Positions 45,805-59,300 of a DNA stretch of 64,000 bases are shown piece after piece. A model generated the notes under the pieces. The model was not told the DNA's origin and ran no database searches. It was given only the letters and a program-made list of their open reading frames with translations. The position numbers were made by a program, and so were the translations under genes. Source of the stretch: Arachis hypogaea (lineage: Eukaryota; Streptophyta; Magnoliopsida; Fabales; Fabaceae); contig NC_092048.1 in the NCBI RefSeq assembly GCF_003086295.3, forward strand, positions 106,594,276-106,658,275. Direction: 5' to 3'. Every line of letters begins with the position of its first letter. Positions within the stretch are counted from its first letter, which is position 1.

Positions 45805-47762
45805 CCCGACCTCCCTGTACGAGGTACAAGAGTGAGCGAAAAAAATATGAATATGGAAGAGAATGACTGACTAAAAGAGCTTGCTCCAAGACAAAATCCT
45901 CCTTACCAGGCTCGAGATAAAGAGAAGGAAGCGAAGAAAAAGGATGAGTACAACTCAAAAAAGTCTCGAAGATATCATAAATACACCCCTTTGTGAGTTT
46001 CCCTTCTGGTCATCTACCGAGAGATCTGCATACCGAAAAATTTTCACCTCCCCGAACCATCAAAAATAAGAAAGGTGGAAGTCGGATAGAATATTACGAA
46101 TATCACAAGATATATGACATACCAATGATTGCTACGACTTGAAAAATGTGATAGAAAAAGTGGCTCAGGAAGGACGTTTAGAAAGATACTTGGCAAAAGG
46201 ATCGGATGATCAAGGGAAAAGAAAAAGAGAGGAGTAAGACAGGAGTGAAGGAGATCGGCCCCCATAAAATCTTGATAGACACATTCACATGATAGCCGGA
46301 GGATTTGCAGGAGACAGATTAACTAAGTCTTCCTGTAAAAGGCATTTGAAAGAAGCTTATCAAGTTGGGGAGGAGGTTGAAGCCCCCGACTTGCCCACTA
46401 TCTCCTTCACAAAAGAAGATGCTCAATGGATAACACTGGGGCTCAACGATCCCGTTGTGATCACAATGATACTCGCTAATGCAAATCTCTACAGGACTCT
46501 GGTGGACCAAGGAAGTTCGGCCGACATTTTGTTCAAACTTGCCTTCGACAAGTTAGGCTTGGAAGAAAAAGAACTTGGAGCATACCCCGACACTCTCTTT
46601 TTGGATTGAGGGATACACCAATCTGACCTCTTAGCTTCATTTTATTGCACACCACTTTTGGTAAAGGTACGAGGTCCAAAACTTTGAGTATAGACTATAT
46701 TGTGGTTGATGTAGCATCAGCCTACAATGCTCTAATAGGTCAGACAACATTAAATCGGCTTGATGCGGTCGTCTCTATCCCTCATCTCTGTATGAAATTT
46801 CCAACTTCAGAGGGAATAGCCACCATGAGAGGAGATCAGAAATTGGCGAGAAGGTGCTACAATGAGAGCTTGAACCTGCATGGATGTGCAATGGAGAAAG
46901 AGGTCAATAGCATCGAACTTGGCTGTGTCTGAATTCGAAAAGAATTGAGACCACAACCCGATGGTAAAACTGAGAAGATTCAAATCGGAGATCAAGTCGA
47001 AAAAATAACAAACATAGGAGCTAACTTGGACAAAGAATTGAAAGCAGATCTCGTCAAGATCCTACAAGAAAACTCTGATCTTTTCGCATGGAAGGTCTCC
47101 GATATGTTCGGAATACATCCCGACCTCATGAATCACAAGCTTGCATTTTTTCGAGCTCACGACTTGTACAACAGAAATGACGAAAGCTTGGCCCCGAAAG
47201 AGCACAAGTCGTTGAAGAGCAGGTCCAAGCTTTGTTAGAAGCCAGGTTCATAAGAGAAGTAAAATAACCTTTGTGGCTGGCCAATGTAGTACTCGTGAAG
47301 AAACAAAACGGGAAATGGAGAATGTGTGTCAATTATACCGACTTCAATAAAGCTTGTCCTAAGGACCCATACCCTCTTCCTGGCATTGACGCTATGGTAG
47401 ATTCGGCTTTTAGGCTACAAATACCTACCCTTTATGAATGCATATTCAGGATACAATCAAATTCCGATATACAAGCTGAATAAAAAAAAAATACTTGTTT
47501 GATCACTCCTAGAGCAAATTATTGTTATGTGGTAATGCCTTTTGGATTAAAAAATGCTGGAGCTACATATCAACGATTAATGAACAAGGTATTTTCACCT
47601 CACCTTGATAAGTTGATGGAAGTCTATGTGAACGATATGCTTGTCAAAGACAAAAGAAGATATTAACCTCTTGCCCGACTTAATTGAGGTATTCAAAACA
47701 ATAAAGAAGCATGAGATAAGATTAAATCCCTCAAAATGGACCTTCGTAGTGGAAGCGGAAAA
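45805..47762 (+). pseudogene. Gypsy protease and reverse transcriptase remnants
   Basis: 46289-46609 has the retropepsin region (MIAGGFAGDR, then LVDQGSSADILF, where D-Q-G replaces the usual D-T/S-G). 46645-46932 continues it (IDYIVVDVASAYNALIGQTT). From 46945 comes the linker and RT: KILQENSDLFAWKVSDMFGI, NGKWRMCVNYTDFNKACPKD, PFGLKNAGATYQRLMN and LMEVYVNDMLVK. The catalytic YVDD box reads YVND. Several stops and shifts are present. The frame is cut at 47762 by the Tekay-like LTR, before RNase H and integrase. Confidence 0.88.
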
Positions 47763-50700
47763 TGTAAGAACCGGAATAGCCATTTAATAAAATAATAATT
47801 TTAAACTGACCGGAATAGGTCCGAAAATATAGAAATGATAATTTAAAAATAAAAAGGTAAAATTTGAATTCAATGAATTTTTCTGAGTGGGAAAATATAT
47901 CTTTTACAGAAAATTTTTTTGTAACCATGCGTACCGGTGCTTAAGTCGGCAGAACTGGCTCTAGTCTGTCCGGTACCACGTATTGAGAAAAATAAGATTT
48001 TGAAAATTAAATTTATTATTTTGAAAGGACAAAAATAATTTAGAATTGAAAACTGGACGTTAATCTTAAAGGTTTTGGCCCAAAATGGGCCAAATTGGCT
48101 AAAAACGCTAACGGATTGGACCGGGCCCAAGTTGGGTCCAAGCCCAACATATATATACCTCACTTAAGAGCCAATTCAGCTCATTTCCACCCACAAATGA
48201 AAAAAGGGGCGCTGTTGAGTTGAGAGAAGAGAGGAGAGGGTTCACTATTCACATTCATCTTGTTTCGCTTATAACTTGAGCTACGAAGCTCCGATTGACG
48301 AGACGTTTGCGGCCAAGCGAAGCTCTTGTTAAGCCCGTCATTTATAACTAAGCTTTGTAAGTAAGAACTCTAAACTCATACTCCATTTTCTAGCCCTAGA
48401 ATTTTTGCATTTTCAGTTCTAGTTCTTGAGTAGATTTTGTGATTTTGTTTGTTTTGGAGTGATCTAACGTTGGAATATTGTTGAGTTTTGCCCCTAATCT
48501 CGTTGGGTAAGGTAAGTCTCTTCAAAATCTTGTGGTTTGATATTTTGGATTAGCCCTAGTAATGTTTTTGTATGTTATATGATGTTAGATTGAGGTATGG
48601 CGTTTTTTGGAGTGAGCTTGATGGTTTTGGAGCTTTGAGTTTGAGCTTGGTGTTTTGAGTTGTGTGGAAATTGGCCAAGGTATGATTTTGATTTCCTTTA
48701 TGTAATATGTAATGTTTCTAGAAATTTTGGCTAGTGAACAATAGGATAGAATTGGATTGGATATGTGATTGTTTGAACTATGTTTGTGGTATATGCATGA
48801 TGATGGAGATTGAGAAAAATGTATATGTTGAGGTATGATTGTGGTGGATTCTAATATGATGATGGATTGATGTTAATTGTTTGTGGTTATTGATTTTTGT
48901 GGGTGATGGTGATTGTTGGGGATTATTGGTGTTGATGATATTTGATGATTATTGATATTTGTGATGATTTTGATGGATTGGGACGGTGATTGTTTATGTT
49001 TGATTATGAATTTTAATGATGATAATGAGTATGGAATATTGTGGTTGCTGTTGTTAACAATTGGTGGTGATGGTGAGCTTTGATTTTGATTGAATTGAGG
49101 AAGTGAGGAGGTTGATAAAAATCTAAGTAAGTTAGGGAGGGTTAAATGGTTTTAATAGTGAATGATGGAAGATGACTGAGAAATGTTGGTATGAGGCTTT
49201 GTGTTGGTTTTGGGTGTATTTGTTTTGGTTTGGATTTGAAGTTTTGGAAACTAGAGAATTTTGTTGAATTTGGTAAAAACCAGTTTTTGGTGAATTTTGA
49301 CGGATCATAACTTGAGCTTTTATTTTCAAAATTGGTTGAAATTTACCTTAAATCAAAGTTCATTTAAAGATATTTAAATTGATATAAAGTTTGAGGAAAA
49401 TGAAATTTCGTAGAGGAAGTTATGAACATTTAAAGTTTGGTGTTTAAAACTGATTTTTGCAACCTTACAAAATTTTGCAAATTTGGGATGGCATGCGTAC
49501 GCGGGAACCCCCATACACAGGCGTGTGCCTCTGCCAGGCCCTCATGCATATGTGAAATGATCTAATTTTCTTGTATACATACGCGGACGTATTGTATGCG
49601 TACGCGGACATACTTTTTAACCCTATGTGTACGCATGGCAGGGGTGTGCGTACGCACTGCCCTTATTTTGCTAAAAAATTGTTTTTCTTCATTTTTCAAG
49701 GGTTCTCTAACTTTTCAAACTTCTTTATCTACTATTTAAGATTGCTAACTAGTAATTAAGCCTTAAGATTAATAGAGATGGGTTAGTGAATTAAATTGGT
49801 AATTTTTTGTATGAGTTTAGAAGACGGAGACTTAGGTTTCTAAAGTTGTGAGTTAGTAGGAGGAGTACTATATTAGTGACGGCTTTCAGATTTTAGTGAT
49901 GAATGATGATGATTGAGGATGATGAACTTGTTGGTTATTGAAAGAGTGTGCAGGGCACTGTATCCATGGCATAACAGATTCTCTACTGCTGCATGAGTGA
50001 GTAGGGCACTATATCCCTGGCGTGGCAGATTTCTCTGCTGCAAGAGTGTGCCAGGCACCATATCCCTGGAATGTTAAGACTTAAGAGCTGAGAAAAGTTT
50101 GAGATGAGAATATCGTGATGAATGATAACCCTCTCTGCTGCATGAGTGTGCAGGGCCTATATCCCTGGCGTGGTAGATTCTCTACTACATGAGTGTGCAG
50201 GGATAGCGTGGTAGATTTCTCTGTTGCATGAGTGTGCAGGGCCTATATTCCTGGCGTGGCAGAAAGGCTACATCCGAAAGGATGTGTTGGGTTGGCACTA
50301 TAACCGACATGTGATATCACAGCCAATAGGACAGACATTCATCATATGCATTTCCTACATGCTTGCTTGCTTTGATTACTTGAGTTATGCCTATTTGAAT
50401 AACATGCCTAAATGCTAGTTGATTTACCTACTATATATGTATACTAATTGTGTTTTACTTGCTTGCATTACCTGTGATTTTGTCTGGCGTTGAGGAGGAT
50501 CGGAAGGCGGTGGCAATGGAATTGCACGGAGGTTAGGTTGGTAAAGGCTGTGGGATACAGCAGTGTAATTGATATTAGTTAGAAATCCTCTAAGTTTAGA
50601 TAACCCTGTTTATGGTTTATGGTTTAAGTTATTTATTTTGTTAAGCTTGAATATCTGTTTGGTGTGAAGTTCTAGAATTGCCTTCGGCGTCTCGGAACCT

Positions 50701-51331
50701 TACATCTTACATATTGGGCACTGTTACCATACTGAGAACCTCCGGTTCTCATACCATATGTTGTTGTTGCTTTTTAGATGCAGGTCGTAACCCATCTCGG
50801 TGAGTTGTGGGATGGTGACAGAACGGAGGATCTTTTGCTATCTCTTTGTATTTGATTATTTGTTGTAGTACTTTCTCTCATTTTTTATTTTAGACTTTAT
50901 GGACTTAGAGGCTTGATTTGAGAGATAAGTTGTACAAGCTGTTTTAAACTTCCAAAAACTCTTTTGTATTTCAGTTTGACTAGCCGGCCTAAACTCCGTA
51001 TGCTATGACTAGTTCTCTTCTTGGTATTTCATACTTATATATTGTTAATGTAATTATTACCTTGTGTATCCTGGAGCTATCTACAAGGTTTTATATGTAT
51101 TATGTCTTGTTCTGTCCGTGCCTACGTATTTAGTCATCGTGTGTGAACGCTTCACATTTTGTAATTCCGCATTATGCGTCTTTGAGCTTTTATTCCTTCA
51201 TCGGGCTTCTAGTTATATAAATTCTTGGATAAATATATATACACTATATTATGAGCTTTAGAACTGTCGTGGCTCCTTGTTATCCTTTACTTTACGGCTA
51301 GAGATAAGTCTTAGGGTAACGGGGTGTTACA
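47763..51331 (+). mobile_element. 5' LTR (3569 bp) of a Tekay/Del-like gypsy element
   Basis: TGTAAGAACCGG...GGGGTGTTACA, followed directly by a tRNA-Met-like primer site. Its first 1370 bp recur at 52373-53742, and it parallels solo LTR C. It contains a GCGTACGC cluster (49490-49660) and a tandem repeat block (49940-50265). No coding region; the short frames are chance. Confidence 0.88.
49940..50265 (+). repeat. Degenerate tandem repeats of about 50-60 bp in the LTR
   Basis: GAGTGTGCAGGGC or GAGTGAGTAGGGC, then TATATCCCTGGCGTGG and a CAGATTTCTCTGCTGC-type tail, recur about six times with unequal lengths. Confidence 0.8.
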
Positions 51332-51335
51332 TTTA

Positions 51336-51349
51336 TGGTATCAAAGTGG
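51336..51349 (+). other. Primer binding site, initiator tRNA-Met-like
   Basis: TGGTATCAAAGTGG starts five bases after the LTR and differs slightly from TGGTATCAGAGC, the usual plant tRNA-iMet primer site. Confidence 0.75.
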
Positions 51350-52372
51350 TTCATCCTCGTGAGCCTGAGGGATGGACTGATTGTGCTTCATTGCACACTC
51401 TGGGTCATTTTTTCTTTCCTGCTATTTAGGTTATCTACTTGATATGTATAGCATGCTTGTCTGTGAGTGCCTTTGGGGATAATTGAAGCACTAGGCTTGA
51501 GATATTGAGGCTGATCACCTCGATATCGATTGTTTGGTGTAGAAAAGATCCTAAATGGCAACTCGCGGATGAGGTTAATCACGTTAACGGAGAGATAGTG
51601 ACAATGATTAACCTAGCCTATGCGTCACAAGCTTAACATGTTCCAGAAAACTAGTTCATAGAGTTTGCGTCATATCAGTTGATTGGTGAGGCTCAGCACT
51701 GGTGGAAGGAGAAGTGCCAACTGATATAACTATAGAATCAGGATGAATGCTTTTGCGGTTTTTAATTAAGATTTTCAATTTCTAACCGGTATGGCTTTGA
51801 ATCATGTTGAAAAAGTTTTAAAGCCTAGAATGATTTTTGAAATTGGTTTGGAACTTTTGGTTTAAATGATTTGGTTTTGAAACTAGGTCGAAACTCTTGG
51901 TTTAAATGATATAGTTTAAAAGAAAAGTGAGTTGTATGATTTTGTTAATTTGTGAATTTGGTTTGAAATTTAACTTATCAAAAAGGGATTCAAATTGAAA
52001 AGTTATGATTTAAGAATTTTAATAAATTTAAGAAAATCACGATTCAAAGTAATTGGATTAATAATAAATGATTTTTTGAGTCTTTTGAAAAAGATTTGAC
52101 ATTGAAAAGGTTTAGATTGAACTTGTTTTGAAAGCTTTGCAAATTGTTACAAAAGTGGTATTTGTTTTAAGGAAAAATTTCGGGTTCTTAGTGACAAATA
52201 ATCAGAGTGACGCAGCGGAAGGCGAGAGGAAACATCAACATAGTAGATCTATGGTGGGCGAGATGCTTTGACGACTTGTTTAGGTTGACAACGTTGATAG
52301 TAGAACGCTTCGTGGAGGATATATCACGGGATTCGAATTTCGGGGACAAAATTCCTAATTAGGAGGGGAGAA
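51350..52372 (+). mobile_element. Short, decayed internal region of the Tekay-like element
   Basis: Only about 1.0 kb lies between the LTRs. A gag remnant is readable near 51630-51705 (FIEFASYQLIGEAQHWWKE-like). 51780-52170 is low-complexity (repeats of GGTTTAAATGAT, TTTTGAAA). 52330-52350 has TTCGAATTTCGGGGAC, typical of the pol end of this group. AGGAGGGGAGAA (52361-52372) is the polypurine tract directly before the 3' LTR. Pol is missing. Confidence 0.75.
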
Positions 52373-53742
52373 CGTAAGAACCGGAATAACCGTTTTAATG
52401 AAATAATAATTTTTAACTGCCCGGAATAGGTTTAAAAATATAGAAATGATATTTTGAAAATAAATAGGTGAAATTTGAATTCAATGAATTTTTCTGAGTG
52501 GAAAACTATATTTTTTTACGGAAAATTTTTTTGTAAACATGCGTACCGGTGCTTAAGCCAGCAGAACCGGCTCTAGTCTGTCCGGTACCGCGTATTGAGA
52601 AAAATAAGATTTTAAAAATTAAATTTATTATTTTGAAAGGACAAAAATAATTTAGAATTGAAAACTGGGCGCTAATCTTAAAGGTTTTGGCCCAAAATGG
52701 GCCAAACGGGCTAAAAATGCTAACGGGTTAGACCGGGCCCAAGTTGGACCCAAGCCCAACATATATATACCTCACTTAAGAGCCAATTCAGCTCGATTCA
52801 ACCCACAAATAAGAAAAGGGGCGCTGCTGAGTTGAGAGAAGAGAGGAGAGGGTTCACTATTCACATTCATCTTGATTCGCTTATAACTTGAGCTACGGAG
52901 CTCCAATTGACGAGCTGTTTGTGGCCACGTGACGCTCTTACCGAGCCCGTCATTTCTAACTTAGCTTTTTAGGTAAGAATTCTAAACTCACGCTCTAGTT
53001 TCCAGCCCTAGAATTTTCGCATTTTTAGTTCTAGTTCTTGAGTAGATTTTGTGGTTTTGTTTGTTTAGGGGTGATCTAGCATTGGAATATTATTGGATTT
53101 TGCCCCTAATCTTGTTGAGTAAGGTAATTCTCTTTAAAATCTTGTGGTTTGATGTTTTGGATTAGTCCTAGTGATATTTTTGTATGTTATATGATGTTAA
53201 ACTGAGGTATGGTGTTTGTTGGAGTGAACTTGATGGTTTTGGAGCTTTGGGTTTGAGCTTGGTATTTTGAGTTGCATGGAAATTGGCCAAGGTATGGTCT
53301 CATTTTTCTTTATGTAATATGTAATATTTCTGGAAATTTAGGCTAATGAATTATAGGATACGATTGAATTGGATATGTGGTTGTTTGAACTATGTTTGTG
53401 GTATATGCATGATGATGGAAACTGAGAAAAATAATATATATGTTGAGGTATGATTGTGGTGGATTCTAATATGATGATAGATTGATGTTAATTGTTGGTG
53501 GTTATTCATTTTTGTGGGTGATGGTGATTGTTGGTGTTGATGATATTTGATGATTACTGATGTTTGTGATGATTTTGATGGATTGGGATGGTGATTGTTT
53601 ATGTTTGATTATGAATGATATTGATGATAATGAGTATGGAATATTATGGTTGGTGTTGTTAACAATTGGTGGTGATGGTGAGCTTTGATTTTGATTGAGT
53701 TGAGGAAGCGAGGAGGTTGATAAAAATCTAAGTTAGTCAGGG
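52373..53742 (+). mobile_element. 3' LTR of the Tekay-like element, cut by a later insertion
   Basis: It starts CGTAAGAACCGG (T to C at the first base) and follows the 5' LTR for 1370 bp to AAGTTAGTCAGGG, matching AAGTAAGTTAGGG near 49130. It then breaks off where the next element begins. By eye, roughly one base in ten differs from the 5' LTR over the first 200 bp, so the element is not recent. The remaining 2.2 kb must lie to the right of the window. Confidence 0.85.
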
Positions 53743-55270
53743 TGGTCAGTGGATATCTTATATGCTTTTTAATAGCATTTTCATAGTGTTTTTAGTTAGA
53801 TGTTATTAATTTTTATTATGTTTTAGTGTGTCTTAGTGCAAAGTTTACCTTTTGGATGCTACTTTGAGTTTTTGTGTTTTTCCTATGATTTTAGGTGATT
53901 TTTGGGCATTTTTGGCCGAAGTTGGCAAAGTCATGTTCAGAGATGAAGAAAGGATAGTAGATGCTGTCAAATCCTGACCTCCCTGCATTCCAACGAGCAT
54001 ATCTTGAGCTTAAGAAGTCCAATTAATGCATTCTCAATGGCGTTGGAAAGCTAACTTTCAGAGCTTTCTAGAAATATATAATATTCTATACTTCTTCTCC
54101 AGATAACTGCCCATAACTGGCTATGAACATCCACATCTAGAGTTCAACGCCCAAGAAGGACCAAGCCCAGCGTTGAACGCCCAAAGCTAGCGTTCAACGC
54201 CACCAAGGAAGCAAGGCAGCAGTGCATTCACCCCGTAACTGGCGTTCAATGCCAGGCTTGGAACTTAACGAAAGTGGGCCCAAAGTGGATTTTAGCACTC
54301 CTTAGCTTATGCAGTTTTATCTATGTACTTTTTAATTTAAAATGAACATTTCTTAGGGTTAGTATTTACTATTTAAAGAGGAGATCACTTAGGATTATGA
54401 ATCAATCAGTTCATAGAACATTGAAGAGATCTTCTCTGTTTTTTCTGTAAATTATGAGCAACTAAACCTCCTAGGTTAAGGTTAGGAGCTCTGCTTATCC
54501 TATGGATTAATATTATTACTTTTCTATCTTGATATATGTTTGATTCCATTCTATGATGTATTGTCGTTCTTCATCTAATAAATTTGAGGTGGAACAAGAG
54601 CATGACCCCTTATTCTACATGAGTTCTTGCAAGTCCTGACCCGGATAGTATTGAGCTATGAGCTTGAGAATGCATCACCTAGACCAACAATTTATCTGGG
54701 CTAATTGGGATAAGTGACATATAATCTCGTTAGTCATAATAAGGTTTCTGTGGTGCTAAGACTAGAACATTGAGCTTTATCTTCCGATCCGGAAGATCTG
54801 ACCTTGTTTGTGACGTTTTGAGTAGGATCAAGGGAGAATAAATTGCGTGCGCTTCACCCTCATTCATATTAAATGACCACAATCAATGGCGTTTGATACG
54901 GATTAGAGGAGATTAGTTGACCACGATCCATGGCGTTAATCACTTACAGCTTTGCCACAGAATGAATCATTCATTGTTAAAATATTCCATAAAAAGTATT
55001 AATCCAGAAAGATAAAGCATCTCCAAAGCCTTAACTGATTTCTCATTATTGTTTCCACGTTAATTCTTTACTGCTTTCTTTATTATTGTGTTTTATGTTC
55101 CTACAACAACAACCACTATCTTTCTATTTGTCTGACTAAGATCTACAGGATAACCATTCTTTGCTCAATCCAACAATCCTTGTGGGATCAACCCTCACTC
55201 ACCTGAGGTATTACTTGGATGACCCGGTGTACTTGCCGGTGAAGTTGTGCGAGTTCAATTTCGCGCACCA
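53743..55270 (+). mobile_element. 5' LTR (1528 bp) of a FIDEL-like gypsy element
   Basis: It starts TGGTCAGTGGATATC and ends TTTCGCGCACCA, and aligns along its length with solo LTR B (complement of 8132-9645). A GGCGTTCAACGCC-type cluster lies at 54145-54260. It is followed by a primer site. It splits the 3' LTR of the Tekay-like element. Confidence 0.9.
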
Positions 55271-55276
55271 AGTTTT

Positions 55277-55294
55277 TGGTGCCGTTGCCGGGGA
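55277..55294 (+). other. Primer binding site, tRNA-Asp
   Basis: TGGTGCCGTTGCCGGGGA differs by one base from the complement of the tRNA-Asp 3' end (TGGCGCCGTTGCCGGGGA), which is standard for Athila-related gypsy elements. Confidence 0.85.
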
Positions 55295-56390
55295 TTGTTC
55301 TTGATTGACAACTACCGGTTGTCTTGCTACTTAGATCAGGTAATTTTACTAGTTTTTCTTTTAATTGTGTTTCTTATTTTCTTTCTTAAAATTTTTTCAA
55401 ATATGTTTCATCTTTAGTCATCTTTCTTTTCTTTCTTTTGAACTTTGTGTCAAAATTTTTAAGTTTGGTGTTTCTTGGTAGTCTTGGTCAATTATTTTTC
55501 TTTTTATTGATTTTCGAAAATTGTTCTTATTTGCTTTCTTGAATTTTTTATTTCTACCTTGTTTTACCTTTTCTTTCTTTCTTTGTGTTCGAAATCTTTT
55601 GGTATTTTCTTTTGTTTGATTTCAAAATTTTTAAGCTTGGTGTCTTTTAGTGTTTCTCTCTATTTTTTTCGAAACTTGTGTTCTTTAATTTTAAAATTTT
55701 TATGTTTGGTGTCCGTCTAGTGTTTTTTTTCTCTTTTTGACTTTAAAAAAAGACATATTTTCGAATTTTTTTTAAATTTGATTTCAAATTTTAAGTTTGG
55801 TGTTCCGTTAGTAATCTTTTTAATTAATTCAATTTTCTATTTATCTTTTCTATCTTTAAATCTTTATCTTTTCTTTTTCTTTAATTTTCAAAATCTTGTT
55901 ATCTTATCTTTATTTTAAATTCAAATTTTAAAAGTGTAGTATTTTGTTAGTTTTTCCTTTCTTTAAAAATTTAATTTCAAAATTTTTTTAAATCTTCAAA
56001 TCTTGTCTTATCTTGTTTCTCTCTTTTGACTTTTTCTAATTTTTGAATTTCAAAATCTTTATTTGACTTTTTCTTTTTTTTTTTAAATTTCGAAACTCTT
56101 CAATTTCAAATCTTTCATCTTTTTAATTCTTGTTAGTTAGTTGTTTTTTAAATTTTAAAAGTCTGGTGTTTCTTTGATTCTTCTTTCTCTTTCTTTTTTT
56201 TTCGAAAATTTTTTAATTTCTCTCTCTCTTTATTTTTCAAAAGTTCTTAGCATTAAGGACACCTCTATTTTAAAATTCTCTTTATGTTATCTCTTTTGAT
56301 TTCTTTGTCAAAATTACTAACAGGGAGTCCTCTATACTCTGACATAGAGACTCCTTTCTTTACTTCTTCTTGTTTGCTTTTTTCTTGTTT
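55295..56390 (+). other. T-rich leader with repeated AAGTTTGGTGT words
   Basis: About 1.1 kb of T-rich sequence between primer site and gag. The word AAGTTTGGTGT or a near copy occurs at about 55461, 55633, 55701, 55793 and 56159, each time after AATTTT. It has no coding region. Confidence 0.7.
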
Positions 56391-59300
56391 ATGAGCAGGA
56401 AGAGGGATAGAGAAGCCTTTCTTGATCCTAATCTTGAACCTGAGAGATTCTTAAGGAGGCGTCTGCAACAGGCTCAGGCTAGCAGAACCAGAGGAAATCT
56501 CACAGAAGCCCTTGAACAAGGAGTTGAAGATACAACTATGGCATCTAATCCAGAAGCTGGAAGAGACAAAAGAAAGGTCTTTGGATCTTACATTGCACCC
56601 ACATCTGACTTCTATGGGCGCAGCATCTCCAAACCTGCCATTGGTGCAAACAACTTTGAGTTTAAACCTCAATTGGTCACTCTAGTACAACAGAATTGCC
56701 AATTCCATGGACTTTCGCAGGAGGACCCCAACAAATTCATCTCTGATTTTCTGCAGAACTATGACATTGTCAAAACTAATAGAGTAAATCCAGAGGTTTA
56801 CAAGCTCATGCTCTTCCTCTTTGCTGTAAGGGACAGAGCAAGGCTCTGGCTAGATTCTCAGCCTAAGGAGAGACTGGACACATGGGAGAAGGTGGTCAAT
56901 AGATTCTTGACTAAGTTCTTTTCACCTCAGAAGCTGAGTAAGCTTAGGGTGGAAGTTCAGACTTTCAGACAGAAAGAGGGAGAATCTCTCTATGAAGCTT
57001 GGGAGAGGTACAAGTAGCTGATCAGAAGATGCACTCCTGACATGATCTCAGAGTGGACCATGTTAGCGATCTTCTATGATGGCCTCTTTGAGATATCTAA
57101 GATGTCATTGGATCACTCTACTAGTGGCTCACTTCACATGAAGAAGATGCTTGGGGAGGCGCAGGAGCTCATTGACGAACGGATTTTTTGCTAGTAAAGA
57201 ATTTCACAATAAATCCTCGTTGCTAGTATAGTTTCTAAACCAACAAAGAATCCTTTCGTACAAAAATTTACTTGTCACTAAAACAAACCCAATAAAATTA
57301 ATAACCGAAGTATTTAAACATCGGGTCATCTCTCAAAGAATTGCAGGGAGGTGTAGTTATTATTGGTTATGGAAAAGTATATTTTTGGGTTTTTGAATAA
57401 GGAGCAAGAAAAGTATATTGCAAGAAAGTAAATTAATAATTAAGAAAAATCTTGGCAAGGTATGAGAATTAAACGTCCTATCCTAGTTGTCCTTATCAAT
57501 TGTGATGAGAATTGTTCATTGCTCCCACTTAGTTAACCCTTACTAAATAAAGGAAAGTCAAATGGATAAATTAATATGAATCCTCAAGTCCTAGTCAACT
57601 CCCAAGGAAAGACTAGAGTTAGTGGAATTCAAGTCAATTAGCAACTTACAATTATCAATCAACAAAGGAGTTTGATAACAACAGAGTCTCCAATTACTCA
57701 ACCAAAGCTAAGAATGTAAAAAGCTAAAATAAAATCATAAATATGAAATACCTCAAATTGCATTAAATAAAGAAATCAAATCTCACATGGAGTTCATAAA
57801 CCAAACTGGGAAAATAAATAAACGAGAATGCTAGAATAAAAAAAAGTAGAAGAGAAACTAAATTAAAGGAACATTGAACCTGGAATTGAGAAGAAATAAA
57901 CCTAAAACTAAGAGAAATCCTAAATCCTAAAACCTAGAGAGAGGAGAGAGCCTCTCTCTCTAGAAACTACATCTAAAACCTAAAATTATGTGAATGAATG
58001 TTGTATGAGTTCTCTCCTGTGTTTCCCCCATTCTGCAGCTCTTATTCTGTGTTTTTTGGGCTTGGAGCTGGGCCAAAAGGAGCCCAGAAATCGCCCCCAG
58101 CATTTTCTGCGATTTCAGTAGGTGGCGCATGTCACGCGTACGCGTTGTTTGCCGATTTTCCTTGTCACGCGTATGCGTCAGGCACGCGTACGCGTCAAGC
58201 ACGCGTACGCGTCGCTGTGCGAACTCCAATTCACGCGCACGCGTGAGCCATGCGTGCGCGTCGCTCCTCGCTGGTTGTCTCCTTTATTCCTTGTGCTCCT
58301 TATATTTATGCAAGCTTCCTCTCTATCCTCTAAGCCATTCCTGCCCTATAAAGCCTGAAAACACTTAACACACAGATCACAGCATCGAATGGTATAAAGG
58401 AGGATTAAAAATATACAATTTAAAGGCTTAGGAAGCAAGTTTTCAATTGTAGAATAAAACCAGGAAGGAATTGTAAAATCATGCAATTTATATGAAAAGG
58501 TGTGTAAAGACTTGATAAAAACCACTCAAATTAACACAAGATAAACCATAAAATAGTGGTTTATCACTCATTAACATGATTGCCAATAACCAATACATGT
58601 ACACCTCTGAGAGGAACCCTATGAACAATGGGGTGGATCAGAAGAGAGGAGTCATGGAGGTTAGCACTCTGGATGCCATCCTGGCTCAGAACAACCTCAT
58701 GTCCCAGCAAATCAACATGTTCTCTCAGCACTTAGGTGGAGCACAAAGCTCAGCTGCCTACTCTCCAGAGGCAGTTTATGAAGTGGACGCTGATGACACT
58801 GCATGGACCACCATGGAAGAGGTAAACTACATGCGAAACTCCTCCAGAAACTCCAATAACAATCCCTATTCGAATACTTTCAATGAGGGATGGAAGAACC
58901 ACCCCAACTTTGGGTGGAGAGATTAGCAGAGGCCTCAACAAGGCTTCAGCAACAATTAGGGTGGAACGAACTAGAACCGGTTTAACAACAGACCATTTCA
59001 ACCCTTTCAGCAGCAGATGGAGAGCCCCACGCAGAGCCTCTCTGACCTGGATACTATAGTCTCTAACCTTTCCAAGACTACTCACAGTTTCATGGTAGAA
59101 ACTAGGTGTTCTATTCGGAATCTGGAGATACAGGTAGGTCAGCTGAGCAAGAGTATACCAGAGACTCCTTTTAACACTCTTCCGAGCAACACTGAAGTAA
59201 ACCCAAGAGAAGAGTGAAAGGTTCTCACTATGGAAGCTGAGGCCGAGCCCAAGGAGGAGCCTGCTACTGAGGAATTAAAGGAGATCAAGGCTTAGGAGAT

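Noticed and set aside
49940..50265. CRISPR-like array
   Set aside because: The repeats are degenerate, unequal in length, without unique spacers, and lie in a plant LTR.
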